From NCBI RefSeq assembly GCF_021391495.1, contig NZ_CP090063.1, forward strand, positions 620,001-684,000: 64,000 bases of DNA, given 5' to 3'. Numbering within the stretch: position 1 is the first letter of the stretch; every line of letters starts with the position of its first letter. Source of the stretch: Amycolatopsis acidiphila. Lineage in GTDB: Bacteria > Actinomycetota > Actinomycetes > Mycobacteriales > Pseudonocardiaceae. The notes below the pieces were generated by a model that did not search any database, was not told the DNA's origin, and saw only the letters and a list, made by a program, of their open reading frames with translations. Made by a program: the position numbers and the translations under genes. Positions 61,814 to 64,000 of the stretch are shown piece after piece.

Positions 61814-63227
61814 CAACAGGGCCGTTGGTCGCCGGTGTCGACTCCTCCACCCAGTCGACGAAGGTCGTCGTGTGCGATGCGGGCACCGGCGCCGTCGTGC
61901 GCGAGGGCCGGGCCGCGCACCCGGACACCACCGAGGTGGATCCGCGGGTCTGGTGGCAGGCGTTCACCGAGGCGAGCGCGGGGCTGCTCGACGGGGTGCA
62001 GGCCATCGGTGTCGGTGGCCAGCAGCACGGCATGGTCACCCTCGACGAGGCCGGCGAGGTCGTCCGGCCCGCCCTGCTGTGGAACGACACCCGCTCCGGC
62101 AAGGCCGCCGACAACCTCGTGACCGAGCTCGGCGGCCCACACGTCTGGGCGGAGGCCGTCGGTTCGGTGCCGGTCGCCAGCTTCACCGTGACCAAGCTCC
62201 GCTGGCTGGCCGAGCACGAACCGGAGCTCGCCGACCGCGTGGCGAGCGTCCTGCTGCCGCACGACTGGCTCACCTGGCAGCTGACCGGCGAGGCCGTCAC
62301 CGACCGCGGAGACGCGTCCGGCACGGGTTACTTCTCTCCGGCGGAAAACGTCTACCGCGAGGACATCCTCGCCCGCGCCTTCGGCGGCCGGAACCCTCGG
62401 CTGCCCCGGGTGCTGGGGCCGCGCGAGGCCGCGGGCCGCACGGCGGACGGGATGCTGGTGTCCGCCGGCACCGGTGACAACATGGCCGCCGCGCTCGCGC
62501 TCGAACTGGGCGAAGGCGACGTCGTCGTGTCGCTGGGCACCAGCGGCACGGTGTTCGGTGTCTCCGAGACGGCGGCCGCGGACCCGACCGGCATCGTGGC
62601 CGGGTTCGCCGACGCGACCGGCCGGTTCCTGCCGCTGGCGTGCACGCTCAACGCCGCCCGCGTGCTCACCGCGACCGCGAACATGCTCGGCGTCGACCTG
62701 GCCGGGCTGGACCGGCTCGCGCTCGACGCGCGGCCGGGTGCGGGCGGGCTGACCCTGTTGCCCTACCTCGACGGCGAGCGCACGCCGAACCTGCCCGACG
62801 CGGCCGGTTCGCTGCACGGCATGCGCCGCGCAAACATGACCCCGCAGAACCTGGCCCGCGCCGCTGTCGAAGGCATGCTGAGCGGGCTGGCCGCCGGGCT
62901 GGATGCCGTGCAGGCACACGGGATCACCGCGCGCCGCGTCCTGCTCATCGGCGGTGCCGCGCAGTCCGCGGCGGTGCGCGCGGTCGCGCCGACGGTGTTC
63001 GGCCTGCCGGTCGCGGTGCCCGCACCGGCCGAGCACGTCGCGCTCGGCGCGGCCCGCCAGGCCGCCTGGGTGCTGGCCGGCACGGAGGAACCACCCGCGT
63101 GGGCGGGAAACAGCAGTCTCGAGCTGGCCGCCGGGGACACCGCCACCGGCGAGGAGCTCCGTCAGCGGCACCTCGACACCCGCGAACTCGTGCATCACGT
63201 AGCAGTCAAAACAGGAGAGGACACCTG

Positions 63228-63228
<1 letters not shown>
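61810..63228 (+). CDS. xylB: Xylulokinase (FGGY family)
   Basis: The 472-aa FGGY kinase phosphorylates xylulose to xylulose-5-phosphate. The N-terminal ATPase motif is [20 protein letters not shown], the substrate motif [14 protein letters not shown], the catalytic Asp region [14 protein letters not shown], and the C-terminal adenosine motif [20 protein letters not shown]. The ATG at 61810 overlaps the regulator stop; the longer frame upstream is inside the regulator gene. It overlaps the ABC gene by one base. Confidence 0.92.

Positions 63229-64000
<772 letters not shown>

Overview
The window is a high-GC actinobacterial chromosome segment. Codon third positions are almost all G or C, GTG and TTG starts are common, and overlaps of the ATGA, GTGA and TGATG kind are frequent. 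Gene content and order point to the suborder Pseudonocardineae, probably Amycolatopsis or a close relative; the genus is an inference. No tRNA, rRNA, insertion sequence, prophage or CRISPR array was seen.

Layout. (1) 1-2313 is the 3' part of rpoC with its terminator, followed by a 49-codon ORF. (2) 2650-5401, minus strand, is a four-gene operon of type VII secretion (T7SS) flavour: a YbaB/EspL-like protein, an EspC-like small protein, a large WXG-containing protein and a one-span membrane protein. (3) 5917-10246 is the str operon (rpsL, rpsG, fusA, tuf). (4) 10544-20202 is the complete S10-spc run from rpsJ to rplO, followed by a 4-helix membrane protein. (5) 21215-29020 is the secY-alpha run (secY, adk, map, infA, rpmJ, rpsM, an unexpected 65-codon ORF, rpsK, rpsD, rpoA, rplQ, truA). 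(6) 29066-44029 is a complete ESX-4-like T7SS locus (eccE, eccB, mycP, eccD, eccC, an Hsp70-fold Rv3446c-type protein and two WXG100 proteins). (7) 44087-47487 holds a repeat-rich DUF4333 membrane protein and a lipoprotein. (8) 47639-50215 is rplM, rpsI and glmM. (9) 50241-52134 is an orphan fatty acyl-AMP ligase plus acyl carrier protein pair. (10) 52230-55598 is a second WXG/EspC-type substrate operon. (11) 55615-59895 is an alpha/beta hydrolase, glmS and nnrD. (12) 59991-64000 is the start of a polyol or xylulose utilisation operon (dehydrogenase, DeoR regulator, xylulokinase, ABC ATPase cut by the window end).

The order rpoA-rplQ-truA ... eccB-mycP-eccD-eccC-Rv3446c-esxU-esxT-rplM-rpsI-glmM ... 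glmS ... nnrD, including the relative strands of the ESX genes, matches the ESX-4 neighbourhood of Mycobacterium tuberculosis from memory. This is therefore an ancestral ESX-4 locus. It differs by having eccE and by carrying extra substrate-like operons and a FAAL/ACP pair nearby. Core translation, transcription and export genes (ribosome, EF-G, EF-Tu, SecY, RNA polymerase, MetAP) are thus interleaved with envelope secretion and amino-sugar synthesis (glmM, glmS).

The most unusual points are: the small ORF between rpsM and rpsK; a truA gene with no ATG, GTG or TTG start that would cover its conserved N-terminus; a hairpin element shared by the rpsL and rpsJ leaders; the FAAL-ACP pair without a synthase; long degenerate repeats between eccB and mycP; and a proline/glutamine repeat protein with recent DNA duplications.
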